Assembly: GCA_052084925.1 (NCBI GenBank)
Contig: JBQDEV010000013.1
Span: forward strand, 24,095-88,094
Direction: 5' to 3'
Source: CmP2 sp052084925
GTDB lineage: Bacteria > Actinomycetota > Actinomycetes > Actinomycetales > Micrococcaceae
Length of the DNA: 64,000 nt
Positions within the stretch are counted from its first letter, which is position 1; every line of letters starts with the position of its first letter. The notes under the pieces were generated by a model, which saw only the letters and a list, made by a program, of their open reading frames with translations, was not told where the DNA came from and searched no databases. Shown here one piece after another: positions 8,418 to 16,411 of the stretch. Position numbers and translations under genes: made by a program.

Positions 8418-9065
8418 CTACTCCTTGCTCGGGTGCTCCATCGCAGACTGCGCCGCCGTGAGGATGGAGTCATCGGTGTAGAAACCGTGAGTGAACAGTT
8501 CCAGCAGGGGAACCGTGATGCGCGCGACGACCTCGGGGGTGAGTTCCTCTTCCCCGCAGGCGCGGGCGAAATGCCGCCCCAGCACCAAGGGGGCGAGGCC
8601 GATGAGCGAGAGCAGCAGGGCACTGCCGTGTTGATCGGACTGCGGGCGAATGATCCCGGCTTGCTCCTGTTCCTGCATCCCCTGGAGCGTGCCCTGCAGG
8701 ATTCCGTCGAAGAGCTCCGCGGCGGCACCGGAATCGTCAGTGGTGAGCAGGCGGGCCAGATAGCGCAGCGCCGGGCCGTAGGCGTCGAGATCGTTCAGCG
8801 CCGCCTGAATGGACTCGATGGTCGGTGCGGTTCCGGCGGAGCCGTCGTCCTCCACAGTGAACAGCGCGGTGACATGCGCATTGCACGCGGAGCGCAGACC
8901 GTCCTTGTCGCCGAAGTGGTGAATGACGAGCGCGGGGCTAACGTCGGCAGCCTGAGCGATCATTCGCATGCTGGTTCGCTCGAATCCGTGCGTTCCGATG
9001 AGCTCGATGGCGGCATTGCGGATACGAGCTCGGGCCGTCAGGTCATCGGAGAAAACTGAACGCAT
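8418..9065 (-). CDS. TetR-family regulator of the ABC exporter operon
   Basis: 215 residues from ATG 9065; a GTG at 9095 would add ten residues but would place the operator inside the gene. The helix-turn-helix reads RTSMRMIAQAADVSPALVIHHF. The sequence just upstream of the ATG contains a TATAGT -10-like hexamer only four bases before the start codon and no Shine-Dalgarno sequence, so a leaderless transcript is likely. The palindrome at 9075-9092 overlaps this promoter. It is the first gene of the exporter operon. Confidence 0.82.
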   Translation of the reverse strand: MRSVFSDDLTARARIRNAAIELIGTHGFERTSMRMIAQAADVSPALVIHHFGDKDGLRSACNAHVTALFTVEDDGSAGTAPTIESIQAALNDLDAYGPALRYLARLLTTDDSGAAAELFDGILQGTLQGMQEQEQAGIIRPQSDQHGSALLLSLIGLAPLVLGRHFARACGEEELTPEVVARITVPLLELFTHGFYTDDSILTAAQSAMEHPSKE

Positions 9066-9074
9066 GTTAACTAT

Positions 9075-9092
9075 ACTAAACGTTCGTTCAGT
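9075..9092. promoter_or_regulatory. Candidate TetR operator for the exporter operon
   Basis: The plus-strand sequence ACTAAACGTTCGTTCAGT has 8-bp arms with one mismatch around a TT centre. It overlaps the presumed leaderless promoter of the tetR gene. Confidence 0.6.
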
Positions 9093-9148
9093 CACTGTCG
9101 AGAATTTTCTGCCACGATAGAACCCACACTGCAGGGAGGGCGGACACC

Positions 9149-9709
9149 ATGGCGCGCTTGATCTATTCGATGATCGTTTCTATCGACGGATTCGTGACTG
9201 ATGCACAGGGTCGCTTCGACGATTGGGCACGTCCCGACGAAGAAGTGCTCGAGGCAATCAACCACGACGACGCCCAGGTGGGGACTCTGCTCTACGGCCG
9301 TCGCATGTACGAGATGATGGCCGTCTGGGAGACTGATCCGGCAGTGGCGCTGCAGTCACCCGAGTCAGAAGTCTTCGCCCGCTCCTGGCAGTCGAAGGAG
9401 AAAGTCGTCTACTCCACGACCCTGGACAGCGTCAGCACGAGGTCCACGCGCCTGGAGCATCGATTCGATCCTGGGCAGGTCCAACATCTCAAGCAATCAC
9501 GCGACCATGACATGACCGTCGACGGACCGACCCTGGCGGCCGAGGCGTTCCGCCACGGGCTCGTCGACGAACTGCACTTGCTGGTGTGCCCCATCGTGAT
9601 CGGTGACGGCCTGCGTATGCTGCCGACCTCGAGAATCGACCTGACACTGCACAACGAGCGCCGGTTTAGCAATGGAATGGTCCAACTCAAATACCAGGTC
9701 ACTCCGTGA
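9149..9709 (+). CDS. Dihydrofolate reductase-like (RibD C-terminal domain) protein
   Basis: 186 residues covering a complete RibD_C/DHFR-like fold: MARLIYSMIVSIDGFVTD at the N terminus, the LLYGRRMYEMM nucleotide-binding segment, and DELHLLVCPIVIGDGLRML near the C terminus. Proteins of this group are presumed NADPH-dependent reductases, but their substrates are mostly unknown and they are not the housekeeping FolA. The start has a good ribosome-binding site (GGGAGGGCGG, about 5 nt away). It appears monocistronic. Confidence 0.82.
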   Translation: MARLIYSMIVSIDGFVTDAQGRFDDWARPDEEVLEAINHDDAQVGTLLYGRRMYEMMAVWETDPAVALQSPESEVFARSWQSKEKVVYSTTLDSVSTRSTRLEHRFDPGQVQHLKQSRDHDMTVDGPTLAAEAFRHGLVDELHLLVCPIVIGDGLRMLPTSRIDLTLHNERRFSNGMVQLKYQVTP

Positions 9710-9738
9710 CCACAGTCTGACCAGACAACGCACCTGCC

Positions 9739-10677
9739 CTAGGAAACGTCCAGTACTCCACGGTTCCTGACCCGGACGGCGAGCAGAGCGGAACCGATCA
9801 CAACCAGGCCGCCGATGACGGTCTGCCATCCGATATGTTCCCCGAGGAGCAGTCCCGCCCAGAGGATACTCAGCACCGGTTGCGTCAGCTGAATTTGGCT
9901 GACATGCGCCATCGGGCCGATAGCCAGACCGCGATACCAGGCGAAGAAACCGAAGAACATGCTCACCACGGAGAGGTACGCGAAAGCGCCCCATTCAACC
10001 GCAGTACCCGTGGGTGGATGCTGGACTACGGCAATACCCGCCAGCAGGATCATCAGCGGCGAGGCGAGCACAAGGGCCCAGGAGATGGTCTGCCACGAAC
10101 CGAGCACACGGGAGAGCAAGCCGCCCTCTGCATAGCCGATCGCGCACGCGATCACCGCAGCGAACAGCAGTGCATCGGAGGCACGAATGGCGCCGCCACC
10201 GCCACTCTGAAGCATCGCAAAGAGGACGGCCGCGGCCGCGCCGAGTGCGGCGGCGGCCCAGAACGAGCGTCCTGGACGCTCGTCCGTGCGCAGGACCGCA
10301 CAGACTGCAGTAGCGGCAGGCAGGAGCGCGATCACCACAGCGCCATGGCTGGCCGAAGCGTTCGTCAAAGCGAATGAGGTCAGCAGCGGAAATCCGACAA
10401 CCGCGCCGCCCGCGACAACGCCGACCTGCAACCATTGCCGACCCTGTGGAACTTTCTGTCGGGTGAGAATCAACGCCGCCGCGGCGAGCAATCCAGCGAT
10501 CACAGCGCGGCCGGACCCCACGAAGAGGGCTGACATGTGCCCGTTCTCGACGGCGATGCGGGTAAACGGCACTGTGAAGGAGAACGCCGTGACGCCGAGC
10601 AATCCCCACCCCAAACCAGAACGGGATGTGAGTAGCGGTTTCGCTACTTTTATAGTAGCGGTATCATTAGGTTTCAT
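9739..10677 (-). CDS. EamA/DMT-family transporter
   Basis: About 312 residues with ten membrane segments in two EamA repeats (FTVPFTRIAVENGHMSALFVGSG near the N terminus, LTQPVLSILWAGLLLGEHIGWQ near the C terminus). Such proteins export amino acids, metabolites or purines. The ATG at 10677 is the best in-frame start, but it overlaps the start codon of the divergent mocR-type gene (they share the bases CATG). Its own promoter would then lie inside mocR, so a later alternative start such as a TTG before LGWGLLGVTAF should be considered. Regulation by the neighbouring MocR protein is likely. Confidence 0.78.
   Translation of the reverse strand: MKPNDTATIKVAKPLLTSRSGLGWGLLGVTAFSFTVPFTRIAVENGHMSALFVGSGRAVIAGLLAAAALILTRQKVPQGRQWLQVGVVAGGAVVGFPLLTSFALTNASASHGAVVIALLPAATAVCAVLRTDERPGRSFWAAAALGAAAAVLFAMLQSGGGGAIRASDALLFAAVIACAIGYAEGGLLSRVLGSWQTISWALVLASPLMILLAGIAVVQHPPTGTAVEWGAFAYLSVVSMFFGFFAWYRGLAIGPMAHVSQIQLTQPVLSILWAGLLLGEHIGWQTVIGGLVVIGSALLAVRVRNRGVLDVS
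10631..10660. promoter_or_regulatory. Repeated GTAGCG sites upstream of mocR (candidate operator)
   Basis: An inverted repeat AGTAGCG-GTTT-CGCTACT (10631-10648) is followed by a third TAGTAGCG half site (10653-10660). A TATCAT -10-like hexamer (10662-10667) stands 8 nt before the mocR ATG. Direct plus inverted half sites next to the gene are typical of MocR/GntR autoregulation. Confidence 0.55.
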
Positions 10678-12088
10678 GTACAACAGTAGCAGTGATCGTG
10701 TTGTCGCCGCACTCCGCGAGTGGATCGCCACGGCGACTGCGGGAACGCAGCTACCATCGACGCGCCAACTGGTCACCGAATTCGAGGTCAGCCCGGTCAC
10801 GGTGCAGAAGGCACTCCGAACGCTCATCGGTCAGGGGCTCATCGAGTCGCGACCGGGCGTCGGAACCTTCGTGCGAGCGATCCGCACCGCACGCCCGAGC
10901 AACTATGACTGGCAGACAGCAGCGCTCGGCACACGTCAGAACCCTCCACCCAGTACTCCGTCCGCGTTGCGGACGGTGCCGAACGACGTGATTGGGCTCC
11001 ATTCGGGCTACCCCGACCGGGATCTCCTCCCTGAGCGACTCGTTCGCGCCGCTTTCGCTCGCGCGGGCCGCAGTGACGCCGCGGTCAGTCGCCCGCCCAC
11101 CGCAGGGCTGCCAGAACTGCAATCCTGGTTCGCCTCTGAACTCCAGTCAGTGACCCCCGCTGGCCTCGTGTCTCCGGCCGCCAGAGATGTCGTGGTTCTG
11201 CCAGGCAGTCAGAGCGGCCTCAGTACGCTTTTCAGGACTCTGGTCGGTCCCGGAAGGCCGCTGCTGGTGGAGTCACCCACCTACTGGGGCGCACTGCTCG
11301 CCGCCGCACAAGTCGGGGTGCAGCTCGTCCCAATCCCTTCCGGGCCGAACGGGCCGAGTACAGACGACGTCGCTCGAGCATTCGCGCAAACTGGAGCGCG
11401 AGCGTTCTACGCACAACCGAATTTCGCCAATCCCACCGGGAGCCAATGGTCGGTAGAAACGGGTGATGCCGTGCTCGGTATCGTCCAGGAGCACGGTGCA
11501 TTTCTCATTGAAGATGACTGGGCGCACGATTTCGGGTTTTCGGCTGATGCGGTGCCCGTCGCAGCCCGCGACGACAGCGGGCACGTTGTTTACCTTCGCT
11601 CACTCACCAAAAGCGTGTCGCCCGCAGTGCGCGTGGCGGGCCTCATAGCTCGGGGCCCTGCCCGAGATCGTGTCCTCGCCGACACTCAGGCACAATCGAT
11701 GTACGTCAGCACTGCCTTGCAGGCGGTCGCGCTCGACGTTGTCACCCAACCCGCATGGCGCACTCACTTGCGAGACGTGCATCACCAGCTCCAAGCACGC
11801 CGTGACCTGTTGGTTGCAGCGCTGCGCGAGAGCGCACCGGCTACGCACCTCGAGACAGTGCCACGCGGCGGGCTGCACCTCTGGCTGCGTCTACCCGATG
11901 AGACGAATCTGCACCAGCTCATCCGCGACTGCGAGGATCAAGGTGTCCTGATTGCGGGAGGCGACGATTGGTTTCCAGCCGAGCCCGCCGGGCGCTACCT
12001 GCGCCTTAACTTCTCCGGCCCGAATCCCAGTGCGTTCCCGGAGGCCGCCCGTATCATCGGGCAGAACATCCTTCCGACGCGTCACTAG
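10676..12088 (+). CDS. MocR-family regulator (GntR HTH fused to PLP aminotransferase domain)
   Basis: 470 residues. The N-terminal GntR winged helix shows QLPSTRQLVTEFEVSPVTVQKALRTL; after a linker comes a full fold-type I aminotransferase domain with PNFANPTGSQWS and the lysine segment YLRSLTKSVSPAVRVAG expected to bind PLP. MocR proteins sense PLP or amine metabolites and usually control a divergent gene, here an EamA transporter. The start is the ATG at 10676, giving MYNSSSDRVVAALREW; no Shine-Dalgarno sequence precedes it. Confidence 0.87.
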   Translation: MYNSSSDRVVAALREWIATATAGTQLPSTRQLVTEFEVSPVTVQKALRTLIGQGLIESRPGVGTFVRAIRTARPSNYDWQTAALGTRQNPPPSTPSALRTVPNDVIGLHSGYPDRDLLPERLVRAAFARAGRSDAAVSRPPTAGLPELQSWFASELQSVTPAGLVSPAARDVVVLPGSQSGLSTLFRTLVGPGRPLLVESPTYWGALLAAAQVGVQLVPIPSGPNGPSTDDVARAFAQTGARAFYAQPNFANPTGSQWSVETGDAVLGIVQEHGAFLIEDDWAHDFGFSADAVPVAARDDSGHVVYLRSLTKSVSPAVRVAGLIARGPARDRVLADTQAQSMYVSTALQAVALDVVTQPAWRTHLRDVHHQLQARRDLLVAALRESAPATHLETVPRGGLHLWLRLPDETNLHQLIRDCEDQGVLIAGGDDWFPAEPAGRYLRLNFSGPNPSAFPEAARIIGQNILPTRH

Positions 12089-12119
12089 GCCGAAACGTTC
12101 CCGTCCCAGCCCTCAGTCC

Positions 12120-12995
12120 TCAGTCCTTCTGCACCGGCAACCACACCTCAGCACCGTGTTCGCTGCCGTCCTCGTCGTAGATGATCACGCAGAGTTCGGG
12201 GCCGGGCACCGTGCTGTAAGGGTTCGCGGGAAGCCACTTGCCGTAGGCGTCCACCCAGAGCTGCTGAATTGACTCGACGGCCGTGTCGTCGGTCGACAGC
12301 ACCAGCCAGGTGAGCGCAGGCACCTCGAGCACATCGAGTGGATGCCCGTTGCACACCACCTCACCCGGACCGCTCTCGACTGCCGCGGCCATCCAGAAGT
12401 CGAAGCTGCTGCCATCCTCACGGCCTTCCGCAAAGTTTGTGCTCACCGTCAGCGTGCCCTGCGGTTGAACAGTGGCGAGCTCGCCGATCGCGTCGACGGT
12501 GGCTCCGCCGACGCCTCTGTAGAAGTCGATCATCGCCTGATTCGGGCCTTCGAACACGATGTTCATGCGCCGTTTGAGGCCGATCAGCGCGAACGGTTTT
12601 TTGGCTTCCAACCGGTAGTTCATCTGCTCCGCTCCTTCGATGTTGAGTGTGAACACGAGCCGGGGCTGTGAACGCAGTGTCGCGCCAGCGTCCCGAGCAT
12701 CTTTGGGTCCCACGCCGTGGAAGGCCCGGAACGCTCTGCTGAATGCGTCAGCGGAGGAGTAGCCGAACCGCACGGCAATATCCTGGACTGCTTCCTTGCC
12801 GTCAAGCACGGCAGAAGCTGCGACGGTGAGCCGTCTGCGTCTGATGTACTCGGAAAGGGTCACCCCGGAAAGAACCGAGAACATGCGACGGAAATGAAAC
12901 TCTGACGTCAGCACCATCCGCGCTAGCTCCGACACCTCGATGTCGCTTTCGAGAGACTCCTCGATGCGTCCGATGGCCGAGTTCCAGCTGTCCAT
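12120..12995 (-). CDS. AraC-family regulator with GyrI-like effector domain
   Basis: 291 residues from ATG 12995, which is preceded by a GGAAGGAG ribosome-binding site about 8 nt away. An N-terminal AraC double helix-turn-helix (ISELARMVLTSEFHFRRMF region and FGYSSADAFSRAFRAFHG) is joined to a C-terminal GyrI-like small-molecule-binding domain ending VCNGHPLDV...EVWLPVQKD. This is the Rob/BmrR-like combination that senses organic cations or drugs. No obvious efflux gene is adjacent on the same strand, so the target is unknown. Confidence 0.85.
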   Translation of the reverse strand: MDSWNSAIGRIEESLESDIEVSELARMVLTSEFHFRRMFSVLSGVTLSEYIRRRRLTVAASAVLDGKEAVQDIAVRFGYSSADAFSRAFRAFHGVGPKDARDAGATLRSQPRLVFTLNIEGAEQMNYRLEAKKPFALIGLKRRMNIVFEGPNQAMIDFYRGVGGATVDAIGELATVQPQGTLTVSTNFAEGREDGSSFDFWMAAAVESGPGEVVCNGHPLDVLEVPALTWLVLSTDDTAVESIQQLWVDAYGKWLPANPYSTVPGPELCVIIYDEDGSEHGAEVWLPVQKD

Positions 12996-13214
12996 GTCCT
13001 CTACTCCTTCCGTTTCCTCCACGCTACGAGCCGCAGAGGCACGGACGTCCGATGATCCATGCCCGATTCAGTCGGGTGACTCGATGCACGTCACTGATCC
13101 TACGTAGCTCAGTCGACCTATCCATACGGCCCGGGGACGTCGTCCGATTGCCTAGCTAGCATGCGGCTCCCACCCCTGCTTATCGGTGCCACGGCGTACA
13201 TTAGAGGCATGTCC

Positions 13215-13427
13215 ATGAATGTCGCGGAAGTCGAGCAGGCGCTCCTCGCTCTTGACGAGCGTGACCGTGCTGCCGTGATTCATCGCGGCCTGCTCAGCTT
13301 CGAGACTGAGGATGCGGACACGGATCAAGCCGAGGTCGATACGGCTTGGCAGGTAGAACTTCGCGGGGCCGCGTTCTGGTACGACGACCGAAAGCCAAGG
13401 TCCTGGGAGCACCGGCTCGACCACTGA
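13215..13427 (+). CDS. Addiction-module (Unstab_antitox-type) protein, no toxin partner visible
   Basis: 70 residues. The N-terminal half, VEQALLALDERDRAAVIHRGLLSFE, followed by an acidic DTDQAEVDTAWQVELRG stretch, matches the unstable-antitoxin family normally paired with a RelE/ParE toxin. ATG 13215 is preferred (AGAGG 7 nt upstream); ATG 13209 is just before it. The C terminus (FWYDDRKPRSWEHRLDH) is unlike the usual ending. No toxin gene lies on either side, so this is either a solitary antitoxin or a decayed module. Confidence 0.6.
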   Translation: MNVAEVEQALLALDERDRAAVIHRGLLSFETEDADTDQAEVDTAWQVELRGAAFWYDDRKPRSWEHRLDH

Positions 13428-13591
13428 GGCTGAGCCCCCCGAGGGTGCAGACTCAGCATCACCGCTGTGTGCCATCGACGACCCGTCGGCGTCGTGTCAG
13501 CGAAGAACACGAGGAACTTCTCAGCAGCATCACAACCAGGTGTCCAAGCCGGACATGGCACAAAGTGGCGTCTTGAACGGACGTCGAAGAT

Positions 13592-14275
13592 CTATCCGTC
13601 TCCGGTGATCGCACCCATGAGTGTCGAGGCGATGCCGTCAACATGGGCACCGTAGCGGTCGATGAGCAATGCGTTCATGCCACTGGCCATTGCGCCGCTC
13701 ACGTCCTGCTCGGCGCTGTCGCCCACGAACAAACACTCATCGGTGGCCACCCCGAGTTCGCTTGCAAGAATGGAAAACGCCTGCGGCTGGGGCTTCTGCA
13801 CACCGATCCGTTCTGAGGTGCACACCACGTCGATATGCTCGTCGAGTCCAATCATGTTCAGTTTGTCTGTCTGCTGCTCCTCGGTCCCGTTCGTCAGAAT
13901 CCCAACCCGGTAGCCACGGAAACGCAGATCGCGTACCAGTGACACGCTGTCCGCGAACGGCCTCCAAGCTTCGCGATAGGCCCGCAAGTAGACGTCGAAC
14001 AAATCATCCAGGTCAGACGGTTCGTGCGGGGCATCTAAACCGAGGGCTGGCAATACCTGGCGCAACCGTTCGCGGCGCTGCTCCTTAAAGCTAAACTGAC
14101 CGGCCCGCCATCGCTCGAACTGCTCATTTTCAACGCTGAGCCATGTCCTTCGGGTTTTTTCTGACGGTTCGACGCCGAGGCCGTCGACGAAATTGTTCAC
14201 TGCTACTTCTGCGGCCCCTCGGTGATCGAAGAGAGTGCCGTCCAAGTCAAACCCCACAGCCCGCAGAACACTCAT
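13592..14275 (-). CDS. HAD-superfamily hydrolase
   Basis: 227 residues from ATG 14275, beginning MSVLRAVGFDLDGTLFD. Motif I is DLDGT (Asp10 nucleophile, Asp12 acid), motif II is GILTNGT, motif III is the KPQPQAF lysine, and motif IV is FVGDSAEQDVSGAMASGM. Sequence type and length fit YjjG/Gph-like small-molecule phosphatases, with a helical cap after the first motif. The substrate is unknown. No operon partner. Confidence 0.85.
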   Translation of the reverse strand: MSVLRAVGFDLDGTLFDHRGAAEVAVNNFVDGLGVEPSEKTRRTWLSVENEQFERWRAGQFSFKEQRRERLRQVLPALGLDAPHEPSDLDDLFDVYLRAYREAWRPFADSVSLVRDLRFRGYRVGILTNGTEEQQTDKLNMIGLDEHIDVVCTSERIGVQKPQPQAFSILASELGVATDECLFVGDSAEQDVSGAMASGMNALLIDRYGAHVDGIASTLMGAITGDG

Positions 14276-14371
14276 ACATCCAGCGTACGATGCAGGAGCC
14301 CGGACTTCGCGGATCATCCGCGCCAACGCCTCCGCAACGGATCACCGATACGCACACCGTGTCGTCGAAAC

Positions 14372-14545
14372 CTACTGAGATTGTCGGCGGGCTGACGCCC
14401 GCCAAATAAGGCTGACCACCAAGCCGAGAAGCGAAACGCCTGCCACACCAATTCCTACGACCAACCCAGTGACTATCCACGATGGTGCTGGACCCTCGAG
14501 CTCCGTCAGAAGTCCAAAGATGCGTATCCGCGGACTCTTCATCAT
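14372..14545 (-). CDS. Possible single-pass small membrane protein
   Basis: A 57-residue frame from ATG 14545 (second ATG at 14542) with a charged N terminus, a segment of about 26 hydrophobic residues (WIVTGLVVGIGVAGVSLLGL onward) and a basic tail RASARRQSQ, which is convincing membrane topology. The ribosome-binding site is weak. It lies between a HAD gene and a Fic gene on the same strand. I do not recognise a family. Confidence 0.4.
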   Translation of the reverse strand: MMKSPRIRIFGLLTELEGPAPSWIVTGLVVGIGVAGVSLLGLVVSLIWRASARRQSQ

Positions 14546-14551
14546 GACTCT

Positions 14552-15850
14552 CTAATCTCTACCTGTTTCGGCAGAAGATCCTCGGAATCCCCACTGACTC
14601 ACATCCGGACGCGCAGGGCCGAGGCGGGGCGTGCGGTTCCGAGTATCTTCGCCGCCCACGCGATTGCTGCGCTCGGTCAGCGCAACTAGTGCAAGATGCC
14701 GATCGGCGGTCCAGCAAACCAGGCGGCCGCGCTGATCCTTCGTGCGTCCAAGTATTCCGGACTCAGCTAACTCGGTGAGCGCTCGGTGGGCTGCCGCTGG
14801 CGACACAGACAGGCGCCTACTCACGGACTCCGCAGTGAGTACCGGATCGGAGGCCAGCGTGTCGATGATGCGCAATACGACCGCATCCCGACGCGGCACC
14901 GCAGGCTTCAACCCTCGTTCATCGCGAAAGGAGACGAGACGGTCGTACACATCACGATCGAGCGTAGCGATATCGTCCGCCAGTCTCACCGCATTGCCCG
15001 CCGCCTTCTCTGCTGCCTGACAGAAACCAATGACCCACTCATCCAGCGCCGGCGGATCGGCTCGATACCCGATGAGACCGGCGATGTAAGCGTCGGTATC
15101 TCCGGCGAAGACGGTGCTGATAGGTATGAGCACGTTCCGTAAAGCGTCCGCACGGCCCAGGATCGTGTGGATGAGCGCACGCCCTGTGCGGCCGTTGCCG
15201 TCGACGAAGGGGTGAATCGTTTCGAATTGCGCGTGAGCGATCGCAGCGCGCACCACTGGATTTCCAGCCGTATCCGTCGCGAAGCAAGCCAGGTTTGCCA
15301 CGAGCCGTGGCACATCGGTCTCGGGAGGCGGCACGAAAGCCGCGCGGAGCGGTGACCACCCCTGCCCGCCGACCCAATTCTGTTCTTTCCGCAGGCCGCG
15401 CTCCAGACGCGGCTCGATGACGTGCTGGAGATCCACGATGTCGTCGGTAGTGATCGTGCGGCTACGATCTGCCAGTTCCGCAATAGCCGTTTCCGTCGCT
15501 CGCACGTTGGCTACGACGTCCAGTGCCTGGCGGGGCCCGTGGTTCAACAACTCTGCGATGGCGAGACGCTTGGGTGTGACGCGATTCCCCTCGATCCACG
15601 ACGAGGAGATGGATTCCGAACGGATCAACAGATGATTGAGGTAGCGGCCGCGCTCACCGATCCGTTCATCCGCCCGAGCCAGGACCGCCAGTGCATCTTC
15701 AGCCAAACCCTGTGCCTCGACGCCGAGCCTCGGGAGACTCGTGCCGAGTTCATGGGGGACATAGGCCAGGTAACGGCCCGGCTTCCGGTCCTTACGGGTC
15801 AGGCCACTCGTGTCCTCAGGAAGCCAGGTCCGCTCGACGTACTCACCCAT
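14552..15850 (-). CDS. Fic-domain protein (AMPylase-like) with winged-helix C terminus
   Basis: 432 residues. The Fic core is canonical, HPFVDGNGRTGR at 213-224, with catalytic His213 and the phosphate-binding loop. An N-terminal inhibitory helix motif of the [S/T]xxxE[G/N] type is present (SSWIEG, Glu87), so the enzyme is probably autoinhibited. The C-terminal about 90 residues form a winged-helix region (SVSRRLSVSPAAAHRALTELAESGIL). This is the domain set of Fic proteins thought to modify targets with AMP and regulate their own gene. A palindrome (15883-15897) precedes it. No separate antitoxin is seen. Confidence 0.85.
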   Translation of the reverse strand: MGEYVERTWLPEDTSGLTRKDRKPGRYLAYVPHELGTSLPRLGVEAQGLAEDALAVLARADERIGERGRYLNHLLIRSESISSSWIEGNRVTPKRLAIAELLNHGPRQALDVVANVRATETAIAELADRSRTITTDDIVDLQHVIEPRLERGLRKEQNWVGGQGWSPLRAAFVPPPETDVPRLVANLACFATDTAGNPVVRAAIAHAQFETIHPFVDGNGRTGRALIHTILGRADALRNVLIPISTVFAGDTDAYIAGLIGYRADPPALDEWVIGFCQAAEKAAGNAVRLADDIATLDRDVYDRLVSFRDERGLKPAVPRRDAVVLRIIDTLASDPVLTAESVSRRLSVSPAAAHRALTELAESGILGRTKDQRGRLVCWTADRHLALVALTERSNRVGGEDTRNRTPRLGPARPDVSQWGFRGSSAETGRD

Positions 15851-15882
15851 CGCAGCTCCTCTTCCACCGTGTCTATTTCTAC

Positions 15883-15897
15883 TTTAGATGCTCTAAA
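15883..15897. promoter_or_regulatory. Palindromic operator upstream of the first fic gene
   Basis: A perfect 6-bp inverted repeat TTTAGA-TGC-TCTAAA lies about 35 bp upstream of the fic ATG, within the only AT-rich stretch. The winged-helix domain of the Fic protein is the obvious candidate to bind it; this is inference. Confidence 0.5.
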
Positions 15898-16041
15898 CGA
15901 GAAATGACAGAGAGACGATGACGGTTAGTTGCCAAAACGTGTGCTTTTTAGGGGCCTACTCGCCTGTGTCTACAACGCAGGATCAGGATTGAGATAGACC
16001 GGAGCTTCTCTAGCGCGTCACCGGCTGTCCGAAAACGAGAA

Positions 16042-16081
16042 TGACCCCCGGCCGTGGGACAGAGTCCCGGGCCGGGGGCCA
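16042..16081 (-). terminator. GC-rich hairpin terminator after tRNA-Leu
   Basis: A 12-bp stem (one mismatch), 16042-16053 with 16070-16081, sits immediately 3' of tRNA-Leu on the minus strand. It is flanked by short T-rich stretches on both sides and could act in either direction. Confidence 0.65.
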
Positions 16082-16092
16082 TTTTCTGATGG

Positions 16093-16176
16093 TGCGCGAG
16101 GGGGGACTTGAACCCCCACGTCCGTAAGGACACTGGCACCTGAAGCCAGCGCGTCTGCCAATTCCGCCACTCGCGC
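16093..16176 (-). tRNA. tRNA-Leu (anticodon CAG)
   Basis: An 84-nt cloverleaf with acceptor stem GCGCGAG/CTCGCGC, anticodon stem CTGGC/GCCAG enclosing loop TTCAGGT (anticodon CAG), a long variable arm as expected for leucine tRNA, and the T-loop GTTCAAGTC. No CCA is encoded. Confidence 0.93.
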
Positions 16177-16258
16177 GCGGTGCGTTCGTCATGCGCAACG
16201 ATTCTTTGCAGACATCGAATCGTGCTGAACAGCGAGATCTATCTTAGCCACAGGATCA

Positions 16259-16276
16259 ACGGATTACCTAATCCGT
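16259..16276. promoter_or_regulatory. 18-bp perfect palindrome between tRNA-Leu and fhaA
   Basis: ACGGATTA-CC-TAATCCGT has 8-bp perfect arms. It lies between the divergently transcribed tRNA-Leu and the fhaA operon and is not followed by a T tract, so a protein-binding site is more likely than a terminator. No known regulator is assigned. Confidence 0.4.
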
Positions 16277-16411
16277 GATTTCTCGGGCTCCGCAGCGCTC
16301 CTCAGGGACCTGTCATCCGGGTCTAGTACGCTTGCCCAGGCTTCCCGAACCTGCGGGAATCACACCTTGCACACTAGTATCGTGAAAGAAACTGCGGAAA
16401 GGAGTGCCCCG

